A stretch of DNA of 64,000 nt from Dactylis glomerata (lineage: Eukaryota > Streptophyta > Magnoliopsida > Poales > Poaceae). Both the position numbers and the translations under genes were made by a program. The stretch is from positions 796,918-860,917 of the forward strand of contig QXEO01000222.1 of NCBI GenBank assembly GCA_007115705.1, given 5' to 3'. Below are positions 23,601 through 35,098 of the stretch, in pieces. Positions within the stretch are counted from its first letter, which is position 1, and each line of letters opens with the position of its first letter. The notes beneath the pieces are model-generated. The model was not told the origin of the DNA and did not search any database. It worked only from the letters and a program-made list of their open reading frames with translations.

Positions 23601-25209
23601 ATATGTCGGAAGAAATGCAAAGAAAAGGAAATTTACCCCGAGGCAACAGGCCTCTGTTTCTTCTGGTTGGGCACGCAGACCTTCTGCCTTTTCGACCTCT
23701 GAGGTATGTCGGACTGGGGCTTCACACCTCGCTTCCGGCCGGCACGTCCGCCGGTGGAAGGAGGTCCCTGGTTCAGAGGGGCGGCGTCGATAACGATATC
23801 GTCCGGGATAGCTGAGGACGGCATTGGAAACTCGTGAGCAATAGGGGTTTCTGGAAAGGCGTACGCAAGTGGCGTCGGGTCATAGTACATCAGGACCTCC
23901 TCGTCAGAATCAATCTCACTCCGGTCTTGAGTATAATGCCGGGATGAAGAGCCCTTACCCATGGCAGCTGCAGCACGGGTGCTCCTGGGAAGCTTATCCC
24001 AATGATCCGGATCTTCAACATCCGCAACGGTGCGGTCCGCCGCGATCTTGATCCGGGAGTTCTCCATGGTTTGGAAGCTGAATTTCTGTATAAACAGCAA
24101 AGTCAAGTATTCAGACAAGGAAATATGCCGGTGGAAGAGGTATGTCGGATCGATATGATATGTGTCGGCAAACAGGCATGTGTCGGCTTAAGTATCTATG
24201 TGCCGGACATGGACTTTATGTGTCGGATAAGATGGTTTACCGTTGGGGCGGGCCTATCCCGGCTGTATGGTTCTAGCCCCCAGGCAAAAGTGGCCTGAGA
24301 GGACTTGCAGACATCCTTAATCCGGCGCAGAATGTCGGCCGGAGTCAGCTCGTGTGTGGAGTGCCGGGTGGGGTCCATTGGCCCGCTCATCTGGCAGATC
24401 TTATGCGACCGGCGCTGCAGAGGGGAGACGCGCCGGCTTATATAGCAGGCCACCAGGTCTTGAGGAGTAAGACCGGCATCCAGGAGCTCGCCCTTAACCC
24501 GGTGAAGCGCATTCACCGGCATCACCGAATTCTTCGGGTTGTAGGTCCAGTTCGTCATAGCCAAGGGTGGCTCGTCCACAAATGGCGGCAGGTTGAGCAG
24601 ATCCTCGTCGGTGGTGTTCTTGACGTAGAAGAAGCTTTTCTGCCACTTCTTGCAAGATTCCAGGAGCTCCACCTTGGGGAAGTCCGAGCCCTTTCGGGAC
24701 ATGATGGTGGCCGCGCCGCAGAGGGTCATGGGGCGGTCCTTCTTTTCCTGGGCCGTCTCCGGCGGGTCGTCCTTGCTCCGGGGCGGCTCTTGGACGACTT
24801 GCTTCCGCAGTTGGAAGTACTTCGCCCAGCCTTGAGTAAGGGCCTCTATGCCGGCATAGCCCTCACAAAAAGCAGCGAAGGCGGAGAGGATCATCACGGC
24901 ATTGGCCGGGATATGATGAGGTTGTAGCTCGTAGGTGTTGAGGAAGTCCCGGAAGAAGTCCGATGCCGGCAGTCCGAAGCCCCGCTCGAAGTGGGCGATG
25001 AAGACGACGCGTTCGCCGGGTTCAGGTGCCGGCACAGTTTCTCCCGCTGGCAGCCGGCATGCTACGCCCTCCGGGACTCTCCTGGTGGAGGTGACCCAGG
25101 ATATGTCGGCCGGAGTAACCTCCGACCCCTCCCAGCCGGAACGTCCTTGGGCTCGGGCCGAGGTATCTTCCTCAGAGGCCGAGGTAGCCGTCATGCTTGA
25201 AGATGCCAT
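20636..25209 (-). CDS. A1 antisense gene, seven coding exons, Transposase_28-like protein
   Basis: Runs opposite to A1. Exons (minus, 5' to 3') are 25209-24241, 24085-23637, 23559-22632, 22109-22007, 21904-21851, 21747-21454 and 21342-20636. All introns start GT and end AG. The exons sum to 3,504 nt and read through without a stop: 1,167 residues. Exon 1 encodes a domain (FGLPASDFFRDFL, MILSAFAAFCEG) resembling the 'putative gypsy type transposon' (Transposase_28) family. Exon 2 ends in a basic, NLS-like segment (GRKRGVKPQ, RSKRQK). Exon 3 is Pro/Ala/Thr-rich and low-complexity, ending in a conserved FFDTPELEG region. Exons 4-6 form a coiled coil, and exon 7 has an LW-rich helical domain and an acidic tail. 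A2 has the same exon structure. Function unknown. The intact frame in a very young element suggests it was functional until recently. Confidence 0.8.
22194..22510 (-). repeat. 120-bp tandem repeats in intron 3 of the A1 antisense gene
   Basis: About 2.6 copies with an exact 120-bp period. Each full unit contains two short inverted repeats: AGGTGC-TGC-GCACCT and GCTCG-GAT-CGAGC. The corresponding intron of A2 carries two copies at about 42127-42320 with the same spacing. Confidence 0.85.
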
Positions 25210-25258
25210 CTTAGTGGCCGGGATAAGGCGTGAGAGCCGGAGTCCCGTGATGTTATTC

Positions 25259-25528
25259 CTATCAAGGCCGGAGAAAAGAGGGAGGTTAGTCTCTCCGGCA
25301 TACCACTCTCTCAGATGTTAGCAGGAATAGAAGATCTACCGAGGCAGGTAAAATAGGAAGCAAATAAGGGTAAAACTCCTAAAGATGAACACCTGCGAGC
25401 GTTGCCTAGCAATGCTAGTCGAATCAAAGGGAAAACTAGCTCTGAGACCAAGGCAGATCTGTGCAAGCGGGGCTACCGGTGCGAAGTTGTAAAAGGCGTG
25501 AAAGAGGAAGAACAGAGGGAGGTCTCAC
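25259..25528 (-). other. A1 antisense gene: intron in the 5' UTR
   Basis: On the minus strand a GTGAGACC donor (25528) and a TTGATAG acceptor (25259) bound a non-coding stretch upstream of the ATG. A2 has the same arrangement at 39120-39406. Confidence 0.55.
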
Positions 25529-25803
25529 CGGAGCTTGGCCGGCGACGATGGAGCGGCGGCGAGCGTGCAGGAAGATCCAATCTCCCTGCAATGCTGCAGA
25601 GAGAAGAGGCGGCGGCGGCGGCGTCGTCAAAGGTGATGCCGTGCGTCTTCGGGCGTCGGCGTCGGCGGGGAGCAGGTCGGCTGCGGCGGCGATGCTGCTC
25701 TTCGGACCGGCGGTGGAGCGCAGGAGGCAGAGTAGCAGGCGAGGAAGGCGAGGAAGACGATGGTGGTGGGGGGTAAAAAGATACGTTTACCCCCGCCGCC
25801 CTG

Positions 25804-25809
25804 TTTATA
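25804..25809 (-). promoter_or_regulatory. A1 antisense promoter TATA box
   Basis: Minus-strand TATAAA about 275 bp upstream of the 5' UTR intron donor, in the same position as TATAAATA at 38851 in A2. It would drive transcription opposite to the retrotransposon. Confidence 0.6.
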
Positions 25810-26231
25810 GCGAAGAGGCAGGGTCGTGGGGATCGTGGGAGTGCTCCACTCCCCCGACCGTTTCTGCGGCGAGGCGCCACGTGGCGGCACAGAGTGGGGC
25901 GGCGGTTCCTGTAACCGTGCCATGACGGCGAGAAGTAACTGCTGCACTGTGAACCGTCACATCGTGGGTGATCGTTCGAGGTGGCAGGGCAGTTACAAGT
26001 TTCGATGCAAAGCTGTCGGACATGGCTTCTCGAGGAAGACTCGTCTATATGTCGGATTAATTGCCCGATGTATATGTTCCGTCCGGAATACCCTCGGGAC
26101 CGGCCGGAATAAGTTTTGGAACAGGAACAGAGGCCGGGATATGTGCCGGCATATAATCTGATCGCCGGGGCATAATGAAGAAAGGTATGTTGAACCTGTC
26201 AAGGCTCCACAGTTATGACTGGGGAACCTCG

Positions 26232-26248
26232 GCAGCTTCGGGGACTAG
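26232..26248 (+). other. A1 polypurine tract
   Basis: CAGCTTCGGGGACTAG directly before the 3' LTR. A2 has CAGCTTCGGGGACTAA at the same place on the minus strand. Confidence 0.75.
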
Positions 26249-27225
26249 TGTCGGGGGGATGACCCCCGGTAGGGTCAAGAGACTAGAGAGACACAAGGTC
26301 TATGATTGACTTTATGCCGGGTTATCAAGGAAGGGCCTGGCCGGAATATAAGAGCATCGGCCAGGCCGGCATATAATGTGTATCCCGGCTGGTGTCTGGA
26401 TATGCCGGCATAGCCGGAATACTGATATATGTGTGCCGGCATATACTCAGATATGCCGGCCTAACTATTTGGTGTGTTGTGCAGGAGCAGGGGAGGCCGG
26501 ATTACCCGACCCTCGTAGGTCGTTGGTCCGGCATATAAGTCCTGGGTATGGCCAACGGTCATATCCGGGATGCTTAAGTCAACCAAGGTGTCACATCCCT
26601 ACAATCAAGAAAGAAAACATCCAAGCATGGTAGCAGAGTAAGATGGCAGGGTGCACAGTGGAGGTTACCTACCCTCACTGTGCACAAGTACGAGCTTACC
26701 GCACGGAGGTAAGGCCACAGTTCAAGAGGTACAAGGTACAGGGATATGGCGTCCCATCGAGAGCAATCAGGGGCGAAGTCAAGGGTCTCTGCCATCGCCA
26801 CCAGCTCCTGTTTGGAGTGTAGCCCTTGTCTTGTGGTCTTGTATGACCGTTGTAACCCTGGCCACCACTATATAAGGTGGCATAGGGAGCCCTGGTAAAG
26901 GGTGAGACGTTGGAAGGTGGGTAGCTGGTTGAACGTTGGCTGATAGTTGTTGGTTGGTCACTCTGTACTCCTACACTTAGCAGTTCATCTTCCTTCTCTA
27001 GCAGAGAGCTTGGAAGCACCATTGTGGTGTACTACATCGATCCATATATACAATCAGTAGAGCAGGAGTAGGGGTGTTATCTCCTTACGAGAGCCCCGAA
27101 CCTGGGTAGATCAGTGTCTCTTTCTGTCGTGCTTTTTAGCTCGTTCCCCTCTCCCGAATCCTCCAGCATCTAGTCGGCCCCCATTTAAGCCATCCTATGG
27201 TATATGTTGTTTCACCACGACGACA
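26249..27225 (+). repeat. A1 3' LTR (977 bp)
   Basis: Same length as the 5' LTR and nearly identical to it. Ends CGACGACA and is followed by the ATAAA duplication. Confidence 0.93.
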
Positions 27226-27314
27226 ATAAAGACCTTTGTAATCTTGATATTTCATCTTGTAACTGTGTGTGCTAGCAGTCGATCTGGGACTAGCACGAAG
27301 AAAGCACAGGTACA
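27226..27314 (+). repeat. D 3' LTR, terminal part after A1
   Basis: Opens with the second ATAAA copy and continues the D LTR interrupted at 14419. The end is uncertain: GGTACA at 27309-27314 partly mirrors the TGTAACATACC start, but CACTACA a few bases on is also possible. C3 antisense-gene sequence follows. Confidence 0.5.
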
Positions 27315-27431
27315 CTACACCCGAGAATCAGTCAGCGGGCTTGTACTTGTTGTAAATACTTTTGTTTTATGAAATGTCTGGCTTGAATGGTGTTTCTAAG
27401 ATGTTGTTTTTTTCTTTCTGCTTGGCTTCCA

Positions 27432-28367
27432 GCCTGTGCATGCTGGTGGATCATCGGGTTGTGATCGGGCTTCATCTCCTGTCAATATGTTCGACTCCGG
27501 AACTGCTTCGCCTCCTCGCCCTTCTTGTCGATGCAAGGAATATTCGTTAAGGATTGGGGACCTTGAAGGTCGTTTATCCTTGATGAAACGCCAGGCGAAG
27601 CTTGCTTTGGACAAGGCCAGCAAATCTTGCGGCTTTATGAAACAGATATCCATACTTGAGGATAAGGTGTCGGGTCTGATGGCCAAAATCGTGCATCTTG
27701 AAGAATGCGACTCCTTTCTTATTGGTATTGTCGAGTCCGTCTGTGAGATGTTGCGATGTAAGGTTCCTTGCAGCCTTTATTTTTTTCCCTTTCATTCCAC
27801 TATTGTTGGCTAATAACTTTTTGTTATCTCAGGTACTTGTCTAGACTTTGTTGGTGAGGCACATCGGGTTTCTGAGCGAATTGCGGCTCTGGAGAAAGCA
27901 TCAGAGGGAATCGACAGTTTGTGGTCTGATCCCCGACGTCGTCGTGCCATTGTGCTTCTTCAAGATCGTGCTCAACATATTGGAGAACAGTTGATGGTTG
28001 TCAAAGATCTTTGACGACTATGTATTTTGTCATGCTCCCTCGCAATCCTTTGCATGGGAGCTTTCCGCGGTTACTCGATACTTTTAGATCTAGTCAGAGA
28101 AATCATCGGCTGATAGAGCTCAACCTGATGGCTGGCGCCAATTTTGCTCTTGGGTGGACACGTAAGTGGCATCCAAGGCTCAACTATAGTTCCATGTCAC
28201 TGAGTTATCCTCCAGGTGCAGCTAGTTTGCGAGTTCATCTAGAAGCTACCCTTCAACCCGCAAGAAGGATTATAGCTAGATTGATTCGAGAGGATGCCGC
28301 GTTTTTCTGCGAGCATCATTACTTAGACCCCCTGGGGGTAGACGATTTTGATAACCCGGTGTTATGA
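27432..28367 (+). pseudogene. C3 antisense gene, 3' exons
   Basis: Exon from 27432 (after a T-rich tract and TTGGCTTCCAG) to 27757, intron 27758-27832 (GTAAGG...TCAG), and a last exon from 27833. The first exon is a coiled coil with a Cys-rich start (CRCKEYSLRIGDLEGRL). The last carries LWSDPRRRRAIVLL, LNLMAGANFALGW and LQPARRIIARL, and ends near YLDPLGVDD. It matches the C2 copy at 35099-36031. A 1-bp indel near 28010 gives an early TGA, so the last part is out of frame. Function unknown. Confidence 0.7.
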
Positions 28368-28390
28368 TGCTCATGTATTTTGTGTATAGA

Positions 28391-28395
28391 ACGCG
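28391..28395 (+). repeat. C1 target duplication, left copy (ACGCG)
   Basis: Pairs with ATGCG at 60381-60385; four of five bases match, and the difference is a C/T change at a CG site. Confidence 0.75.
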
Positions 28396-28732
28396 TGACA
28401 AGGTATAGCTAATAGAGCCCGCTAGTTGAGTACCCCTGAGGCCCGTTAAGCTAGGCCCAATTGTAATAATAGTTGAGATACGAGTTCTTACCGTATGTCA
28501 ATATTGTAATCTGTATCGAACCCTACCCGATCCTCGAGACCTGGCCACCTATATATATAGGGGCCAGGAGGGGACGGTGTAGGCCAGATTGAAAGCCAGC
28601 AAGGTTGAACGCCCAAGTTTACTTTCGATATACACCTGTTTCGACTAACCTTACCTTCGAGTTCATCCGACGCCCTGTCTCCCCGATCCTAAGTCCTTCA
28701 TTCAGGACATTTGTCGAGTTAACCCCTCATCA
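28396..28732 (+). repeat. C1 5' LTR (337 bp)
   Basis: TGACAAGGTATAGC...CCTCATCA. It contains a CCTATATATATAGG palindrome (about 28550) flanked by GGCC blocks, the likely TATA region. Homologous to 60045-60380. Confidence 0.93.
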
Positions 28733-28751
28733 ATTGGCGCCGACCGTGGGG
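28733..28751 (+). other. C1 primer binding site
   Basis: ATTGGCGCCGACCGTGGGG directly after the LTR, the family-C form of the PBS also seen in C2 and C3. Confidence 0.75.
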
Positions 28752-28769
28752 ACTCTGGGCGTTGGAATC

Positions 28770-31355
28770 ATGAATTCGATGGCTTTTTCGCTTTTAGCCA
28801 GCAGCAGTGCAGGAATCGACGAAAGTCAAGAGATGGAGTTGACGATCGGAAGTCTAAGCATCTTAATCAGACCCTCGGGTTCGACCCGCCTCTCGGATTC
28901 GACGAAGCCAGATCCGTCGGCGAGTGAGCCCGAGACAGTAGAAACGATGGAATTATCTGAAGGCTCTTCCAGCGAGGTAAACTCGCCGGTCAGCTTAGGA
29001 GAAACACAAATCGCAGAAGGCGACGAAATTTAGGAAAAACTCGACATGGAAGTAAAAGCGTTTAAAATGCACAATAGTACAAGGGACCTCGCCGCTGGAA
29101 GTAGTGGCGTCTCCAAAAGAGTACACCAATTATGCGTCATTATCACTGAAGCAGAAGAAGAAAACAATAACGAGGGAAATGAAGGGGTCGACAGGCAAGT
29201 CGACAAGATAAGGGAGCACAGTAAAAAGGAGAAGGAGAAAATTCACGTCTCAGACGGAGAGTGGAGGATCATCATGTCAGCTATCAATCATGGCACAGAA
29301 GTACCCGAAGGCTCAAGAAGAGAAGTTCTAATGGGATATCAGTACGCATTGCACCAGCACAAGAAGAAACTGAGAGAGGAAAGAGACATGTTTGTGAGAA
29401 GTCGAGATAATAACAGTATGTCAAGGGAAGAGTATTGGGATGATTATAGTGATGATTCAAAATAAAGCAGGGAAAGGCACGAAGACCCAAAACGCAACAG
29501 AGGGACAATGGCGCAGAGTAGAGAGGAAAGGTACTCAAGAAGTATGACTCCACAGCCAGAGGAGAAACACCGGAAGCAGCGCTGATAGAAGCACAGGCAT
29601 ATCTACTAACCACGCGGCCAGAACCCGGAGATCCACGGGAAGACATGCACCAAGCCGCAATACGAAGCCTCGGGATAGTGGAAGACAAAATCATGGGAAA
29701 AGGTCCAGAGGCAAAGTCGACAAGCTACAAGGAAAGGCGAAATGAGGAGTTCAAGCACAAAATCACACAAAACGAGTCTAGCGAATCATCAGAAGAAGAG
29801 AGGCGACAAAAGAGGAAGGAGGACACAAGAAATATAATAGCACAGGCTCGAGTAAATAAATCGCGCCACGCCTGGAGGGAAGAAAATTATGAGGACGATA
29901 AAAAAGAGATGGGCGCGTCGTGCTTTACCCGCAGGGTTCGCAAAACGCGGGTACCCAAAGTATTCAAGTTACCGTACGACCAGCAAAAATATGATGGGTC
30001 GCAAGAACCTACCCTATGGTTATCGGATTACCTACAGGCAGTACAGATATTAGGGGGAACAAAAGCGACAGCAATGCAAAGTTTGCAATTACACCTCACC
30101 GGTGCAGCACGGTCCTGGTTGAATACCGTACCCAATGAATCCATCGGAAGTTGGGGAGAACTCGAAAGCCAATTCGTAAGAGATTTCCGCTCGACATATA
30201 AGTGCCCAGCGTCACTGGAGGAAGTCAAAGCGTGCGTGCAAAGGAAAGGCGAAACTCTACGTTCTTATATACAACGATGGAGTGTAATCAAAAACTCAGC
30301 GGAGGACGTCTCCGATGAAAGGGCAATAGACGCTTTTTCGGTTGGCCTTCGTCGCTCAGACCTCGTGGAAGAGATAGGAAGAACAAGGCCAACAACAGTA
30401 GCCGAGTTAATGGAAGAAGCCAACAGATTTGCTGATGGAGAGGATGCATATAACAACAAAAGAGGACGTTCACCAGAAGTCGACAGAGCAAGTAGACAGA
30501 GGAGAAGACACCGCAGCAGGGATAACCAAGGAAGGCGAAATCAGGTAGCCACGGGGTACGAAGCAAAGTAAGAGGAAGGTTATGAAAACAGGAAGTTTCA
30601 AGCAAAAGGAGTAGAAAAACCAAGATACTCCGGCCCTTCGGCCGAAGACATGCTATATGGCCCTTGTCGAATCCACTACACGTATCTTGATGGAAAGAGA
30701 GTCTCAAACCACCAGATGAAGGATTGTAGAACTTTCCTGAGGTTACAAAGCGCCATGGGTTCAAGCCAAGGGGAATGGCAAGGAGAAAAATACACAAGTC
30801 AAGGATATCAAGTACAAAGGCTAGCAAGGCACCTAGAGTCGAAAGTTTACATATCGGCAATGATTCAACCGGTGCCCAAATCAAAGAAAGAGCGAAAGAC
30901 CATATCCAGGCAAGTAAACCTAGCAATATCATCGCCACCAGCCACTACGGAGTACTTGCGGTGGTCAGATCAACCAATTAAGTTCAGCAGAGCAGACCAC
31001 CCAAGGAAAGTTCCTAGGCCGGGCCACTCGCCAATGGTGTTGAAAGCGCAAATAGGAGGGTACGACATCAGGAGAGTATTCATGGATGCAGGAAGTGGCA
31101 TAAACCTAATATATTCTAGAACTCTGAAGGCAATGTGTATCTCGCTAGCAAGCCTGAAGCCAACAGATTGTTCATTCCATGGAATAGTACCAGGAGCCGC
31201 AAATTACCCTCTAGGGAAAATAGAACTCGACGTCTGCTTCGGCAGTAGCAGCAACTATCGCAGGGAGAAGTTGGAATTTGAAGTTATGAACTGGCCCTCA
31301 TAGTACCACGCAATTCTAGGGTGCCCAACATTTGCAAAGTTCATGGCAGTACCTC
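28770..31355 (+). pseudogene. C1 gag and protease, 5' part
   Basis: Starts at the ATG of MNSMAFSLLAS. An acidic N-terminus precedes the capsid domain (YDGSQEPTLWLSDYLQ, LHLTGAARSWL, FRSTYKCPASLEE). A Cys/His segment (CRIHYTYLDGK...DC) and a protease with FMDAGSGINLIY follow. Stops lie at 29031, 29463, 30569 and 31301, with one frameshift near 29500-29565. The stop at 31301 corresponds to CAG in C2. C2 interrupts the protease region at 31355, and reading resumes at 54520 in frame. Non-functional as it stands. Confidence 0.88.
31351..31355 (+). repeat. C2 target duplication, left copy (ACCTC)
   Basis: ACCTC before the TGACAAGGG start of C2 is repeated exactly at 54515-54519 after its CGTCA end, 23 kb away. 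This ties the two LTRs to one insertion. Confidence 0.92.
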
Positions 31356-31690
31356 TGACAAGGGTATAGCTAATAGAGCCCGCTAGTTGAGTACCCCTGA
31401 GGCCCGTTAAGCTAGGCCCAATTGTAATGATAGTCGAAATACGAGTTCTTACCGTATGTCGATGTTGTAATCTGTATCGGACCCTACCTGATACTCGAGA
31501 CCTGGCCACCTATATATAGGGGCCAAGAGGGGACGGCGTAGGACAGATTGAAAGGAAGCAAGGTTCGACACCCAAGTTTACTTTTGATATACACCTGTTT
31601 CGACTAACTTTACCTTCGAGTTCATCCGACGCCCTATCTCCCCGATCCTAAGTCCTTCATCTAGGGCATTTGTCAGGTTAACCCTCGTCA
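31356..31690 (+). repeat. C2 5' LTR (335 bp)
   Basis: Same family as the C1 LTR; the partner is 54180-54514. The PBS follows at 31691-31709 (ATTGGCGCTGTCTGTGGGG). Confidence 0.92.
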
Positions 31691-31727
31691 ATTGGCGCTG
31701 TCTGTGGGGACTCTGGGTGTTGGAATC

Positions 31728-34700
31728 ATGAATTCGATGGCTTTTTCGCTTTTAGCCAACAGCAGTGCAGGAATCGACGAAAATCAAGAGATGGAGTTGA
31801 CAATCGGAAGTTTAAACATCCTCATCAGGCCTTCGGGTTCGACTCGCCTTTCAGATCCGGTGAAACCAGATCCGTCGGCAAGTGAGCCCGAAATAGTAGC
31901 AATGATGGAATATTCTGAAGGCTCTTCCAGTGAGGTAAACTCACCGGTTAGCTTAGGAGAAGTACAAGAAAGAAAAATCACAGAAGGCAACGAAACAATG
32001 GAAAATTTCGACTTAGGGGTCCAACTCGAAGATCTCGTGATTTGCCACGACGATATCTCAGACAAGTCAACAGATACGTGGAAGACAGGGTTAGAGCTTT
32101 CTGAAGATGATGACTCGATCTTCTCAAGCTTTAATAACAAAATTGGCAAACAGTGCCAGGTGCTCACCATTGTAGGAGACAATTCAGAGGAATTCGACGA
32201 AAACAACAATCCAGTGCTAAACCCAGCAAATATCGATAGAGGAGCAAATCATCTAGCAGAAGGGCAAACAGCAGAATCCCTCGCAACCAGGGAAAAAATT
32301 TGACTATCAGCCGATGAATGGAGAGTAATAAGGGTAGCCGTAGAGCATGTCACGCCGATACCATCAAATTCCAGCAAGGATATGCTTCTGGGGTATCACT
32401 ATGCCCTGAAGCAGCAGGCAAAACAATTAGCAAAGGAGAAAATAGAGATATAACAAAGAAAATAATCAGCCATTGCAGCTAGCAACGCCGCTCGCAAAGC
32501 ATGAAGCGACGCATCACATACTAACGCAAATAGGAATCGTCGACATGGTTCAAGGTATGAAAACCTCGAGTACTCAGAAAGGCAAAGCATCTCCAAAAAT
32601 CTCGACTCGTCCTTCCTATCGGTCGATGAGCAGGGAAACATCATACCAAAAACTCCCAAAGCAGCACTAGTAGCAGCTCAAGCGTATCTATTTACAACTC
32701 GACCAAGTCTAGGAGACCCGAGAGAACATATGCACAGAGCAGCGTTAAATGGACTGAAGATGGTGGGCAACAAGCTATCAGCAAAAGAAGACGAGGCATA
32801 TCACAAGAAGGAAACACACAAGCCAAGATCACCTCGCCATCACAATAGTCCTCGGCGCAGAAGCAGTAGTCGATGATCTCGATCGCCATCACCAAAACAG
32901 CATGGGAGCCCAAAGCATGGAGGAACTCGAAGATCTCAATCTCCAAACAGAAGGCACGGCTATGAAGACGACGAAAAGGAGATGGGAGCATCATGCTTTA
33001 CCCATAGGGTTCGCACTACGCCAGTACCCAAGGGGTTCAAGCTACCTCATGATCAACAAAAGTACGACGGATCATAGGAACCACAGTCATGGCTCTCAGA
33101 CTATCTACAAGCAGTACAAATATTGGGAGGAACCAAAGAAACAGCTATGCAAAGTTTGCAACTATACCTCACCGGCGTAGCAAGGTCATGGTTGAGCAAA
33201 TTAGAGAAAGAAACTATTGGAAGTTGGGAAGATCTCACAAAGCAATTTACAAGCAACTTCAGGTCGACATATAAGCGGCCGGCATCGATAGAAGAAGTCA
33301 AAGCATGCATGCAACAACGCGGAGAAACCCTAAGGGCGTACATCCAAAGATGGAGACTTATCAAAAACTCAGCAGTTGAAGTTTCAGACGAAAGAGCAAT
33401 AAACGCGTTCATAATCGGATTAAGGCGATGAGACCTAGTCGAAGAGATGGGCAGAATCAAGCCAAAAATAGTGTCAGACCTCATGGACGTAGCAAACAGG
33501 TTTGCAGATGGAGAAGACGCATGCAACAACAAGCGGACATGATCACCAGAGGACGATAGAAGAAACAGATATGGAAGCCAAAGAAGAAGATCCCGCAATT
33601 ACGACAACTATGGCGCCCACAGCCAAGTAGCCGCGGGATATAAGGACAAAAGCTACCAAGGGAGTGATTGCAGAAGCTTAGGATATCGAAGTTACGGAAA
33701 AGAGGACTACAAAAAGTTTCCCACAAGAGAATCCAGAGAGTACAACCCATCGCCAGAAGACATGTTAAATGGGCCTTGCCATATACACTCAGCATTCGTC
33801 GATGGAAAGCGAGTGTCCGGGCATGCAATGAAAGATTGCACAACGTTCCTGAAACTACAAGAAGCAGCACTAAGCAAGCAAACCGAAGCAAAGCGACAAG
33901 GGTACGAAGAAAGAAAGAAACCTCCCACAAGTCAACAAGGGAACATTGGAGCTCCTCAAGGACAAGACCAGCCAAGCCAGGGACACGATGACGATGGAGG
34001 GTACGTTCCATCTAAGGGGCACATTACAGCAATGATACAACCCGTGCCTAAGTCGAACAAAGAAGAAAAAAGCATTACCCGACAAGTCAATCTAGCAGTT
34101 ACTTTGCCTCCAGCTACAGCGAAATATCTACACTGGTCAGAACAGCCAATCGAGTTCAACAGAGAAGATCACCCTATAATAGTACCTCAGCCAGGAAACG
34201 TGCCTCTGGTACTCAAAGCTCAAATCGGCACGTATGATGTCGACATAATATTCATGGACGCGGGAAGTGGAATCAATTTGATATATGCGAAAACACTCAG
34301 AGCAATGCATATATCACTAGAGTTCCTAAAGCCAACAGACTGTTCCTTCCACGGGATCGTACCAGGAAGTGCCAACTATCCGCTAGGTCGGATAGCACTC
34401 AACGTTTGCTTCGGCAACCGACAAAACTACAGAAGAGAAAAGCTCGACTTTGAAGTCATGGACTGGCCATCTCAGTATCATGTGATCCTCGAGCGACCCA
34501 CGTTTTCGCGATTCATGGCAGTACGTCACTATACATATCTAGTACTCAAGATGCTAGGACCAAAGGGAATCATCACAGTAAAGGGAAGCTTCGAGGTTTT
34601 AGACCTATGCGACAAGGAGTTCCACAAGATGGCGCAAAACTTTGGCATGATAGTCAACTATGCAGAGAAGGCAAAAAGCACGACTACGGAAGGCAATAAG

Positions 34701-34805
34701 TTACCCGAAGGACGTACTGCGGAGCCAGAGATAAAGAAACCACGAGTAGAAGCATCAGGAGAAGACAAAACTATAGAAGAAGAAGAGAAGGCCACGACGG
34801 CATAA
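31728..34805 (+). pseudogene. C2 gag-protease, ending without RT
   Basis: Starts MNSMAFSLLANSS. Acidic N-terminus, then a Ser/Arg-rich stretch, the capsid domain (LQLYLTGVARSWL, FRSTYKRPASIEE), a Cys/His segment (CHIHSAFVDGK) and a protease with FMDAGSGINLIY. The frame ends TAA soon after the protease with an acidic tail. Stops include 32301 (TGA) and 33075 (TAG), both at the same codons as in C3, plus private ones in the 32450-32500 stretch and at about 33428 and 33540. In C1 the corresponding codons are sense. The stop at 34803 precedes spacer matching C1 sequence after integrase, so pol was cleanly lost. Confidence 0.88.
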
Positions 34806-35098
34806 GTATCAAGAACAACAAAGTAGAGTAGAGGAATAAGGCTGTAAAAGCCACGAGTTATCCCAGGGCAATGCCCTCTAGATCCAGAACATAGGTCATA
34901 GGCCAGATCTCTTGGGTCACCCCATGTATCTTACATTACAAGTATAATAAAGACTAAAAGTTCCTCATATTTGAGTTTACGAGTCTCTCAAAAGAAAAAT
35001 GTGGCAAACGCACGAATCATACAAAAACGCTCTGAGAACAAATTTCAGACATATAGTCGCGAAATAGGAAACTCTCACGTTCCACAAATACACAAGCA
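34806..35098. other. C2 post-pol spacer
   Basis: No gene. It aligns with C3 60386-60630 (minus) and, more loosely, with the C1 stretch after the integrase stop near 58060-58125 (AACCCAGAATATGAGG versus ATCCAGAACATAGG). It marks the join made by the pol deletion. Confidence 0.65.

Larger units (their letters stand above)
14420..27225 (+). mobile_element. Element A1: young non-autonomous Tat-lineage retrotransposon
   Basis: Complete 12.8 kb element with 977-bp LTRs, PBS, polypurine tract and a perfect ATAAA duplication, inserted in D's 3' LTR. I found one difference between its LTRs by eye, so it is very recent. It keeps the gag N-terminus, a broken RNase H, an intact integrase region and an intact antisense gene. 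The rest of gag, the protease and most of RT are replaced by ~2 kb of repetitive non-coding sequence. It must have moved with proteins supplied by a related copy such as A2. Confidence 0.93.
27315..28395 (-). mobile_element. Element C3, left segment (3' part)
   Basis: C3 is a minus-strand Tat element whose gag-protease half lies at 60381-64000. This segment holds the 3' exons of its antisense gene on the plus strand and ends at C1. Joining 28395 to 60386 gives the same order as in C2 (gag-protease, ~300-bp spacer, antisense gene). Its upstream exons and 3' LTR are beyond D, outside the window. Confidence 0.8.

Noticed and set aside
24241..25209. A DNA transposase, from the family name Transposase_28
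   Set aside because: The name is historical. There is no DDE motif or terminal inverted repeat, and the gene is part of a Tat LTR element.
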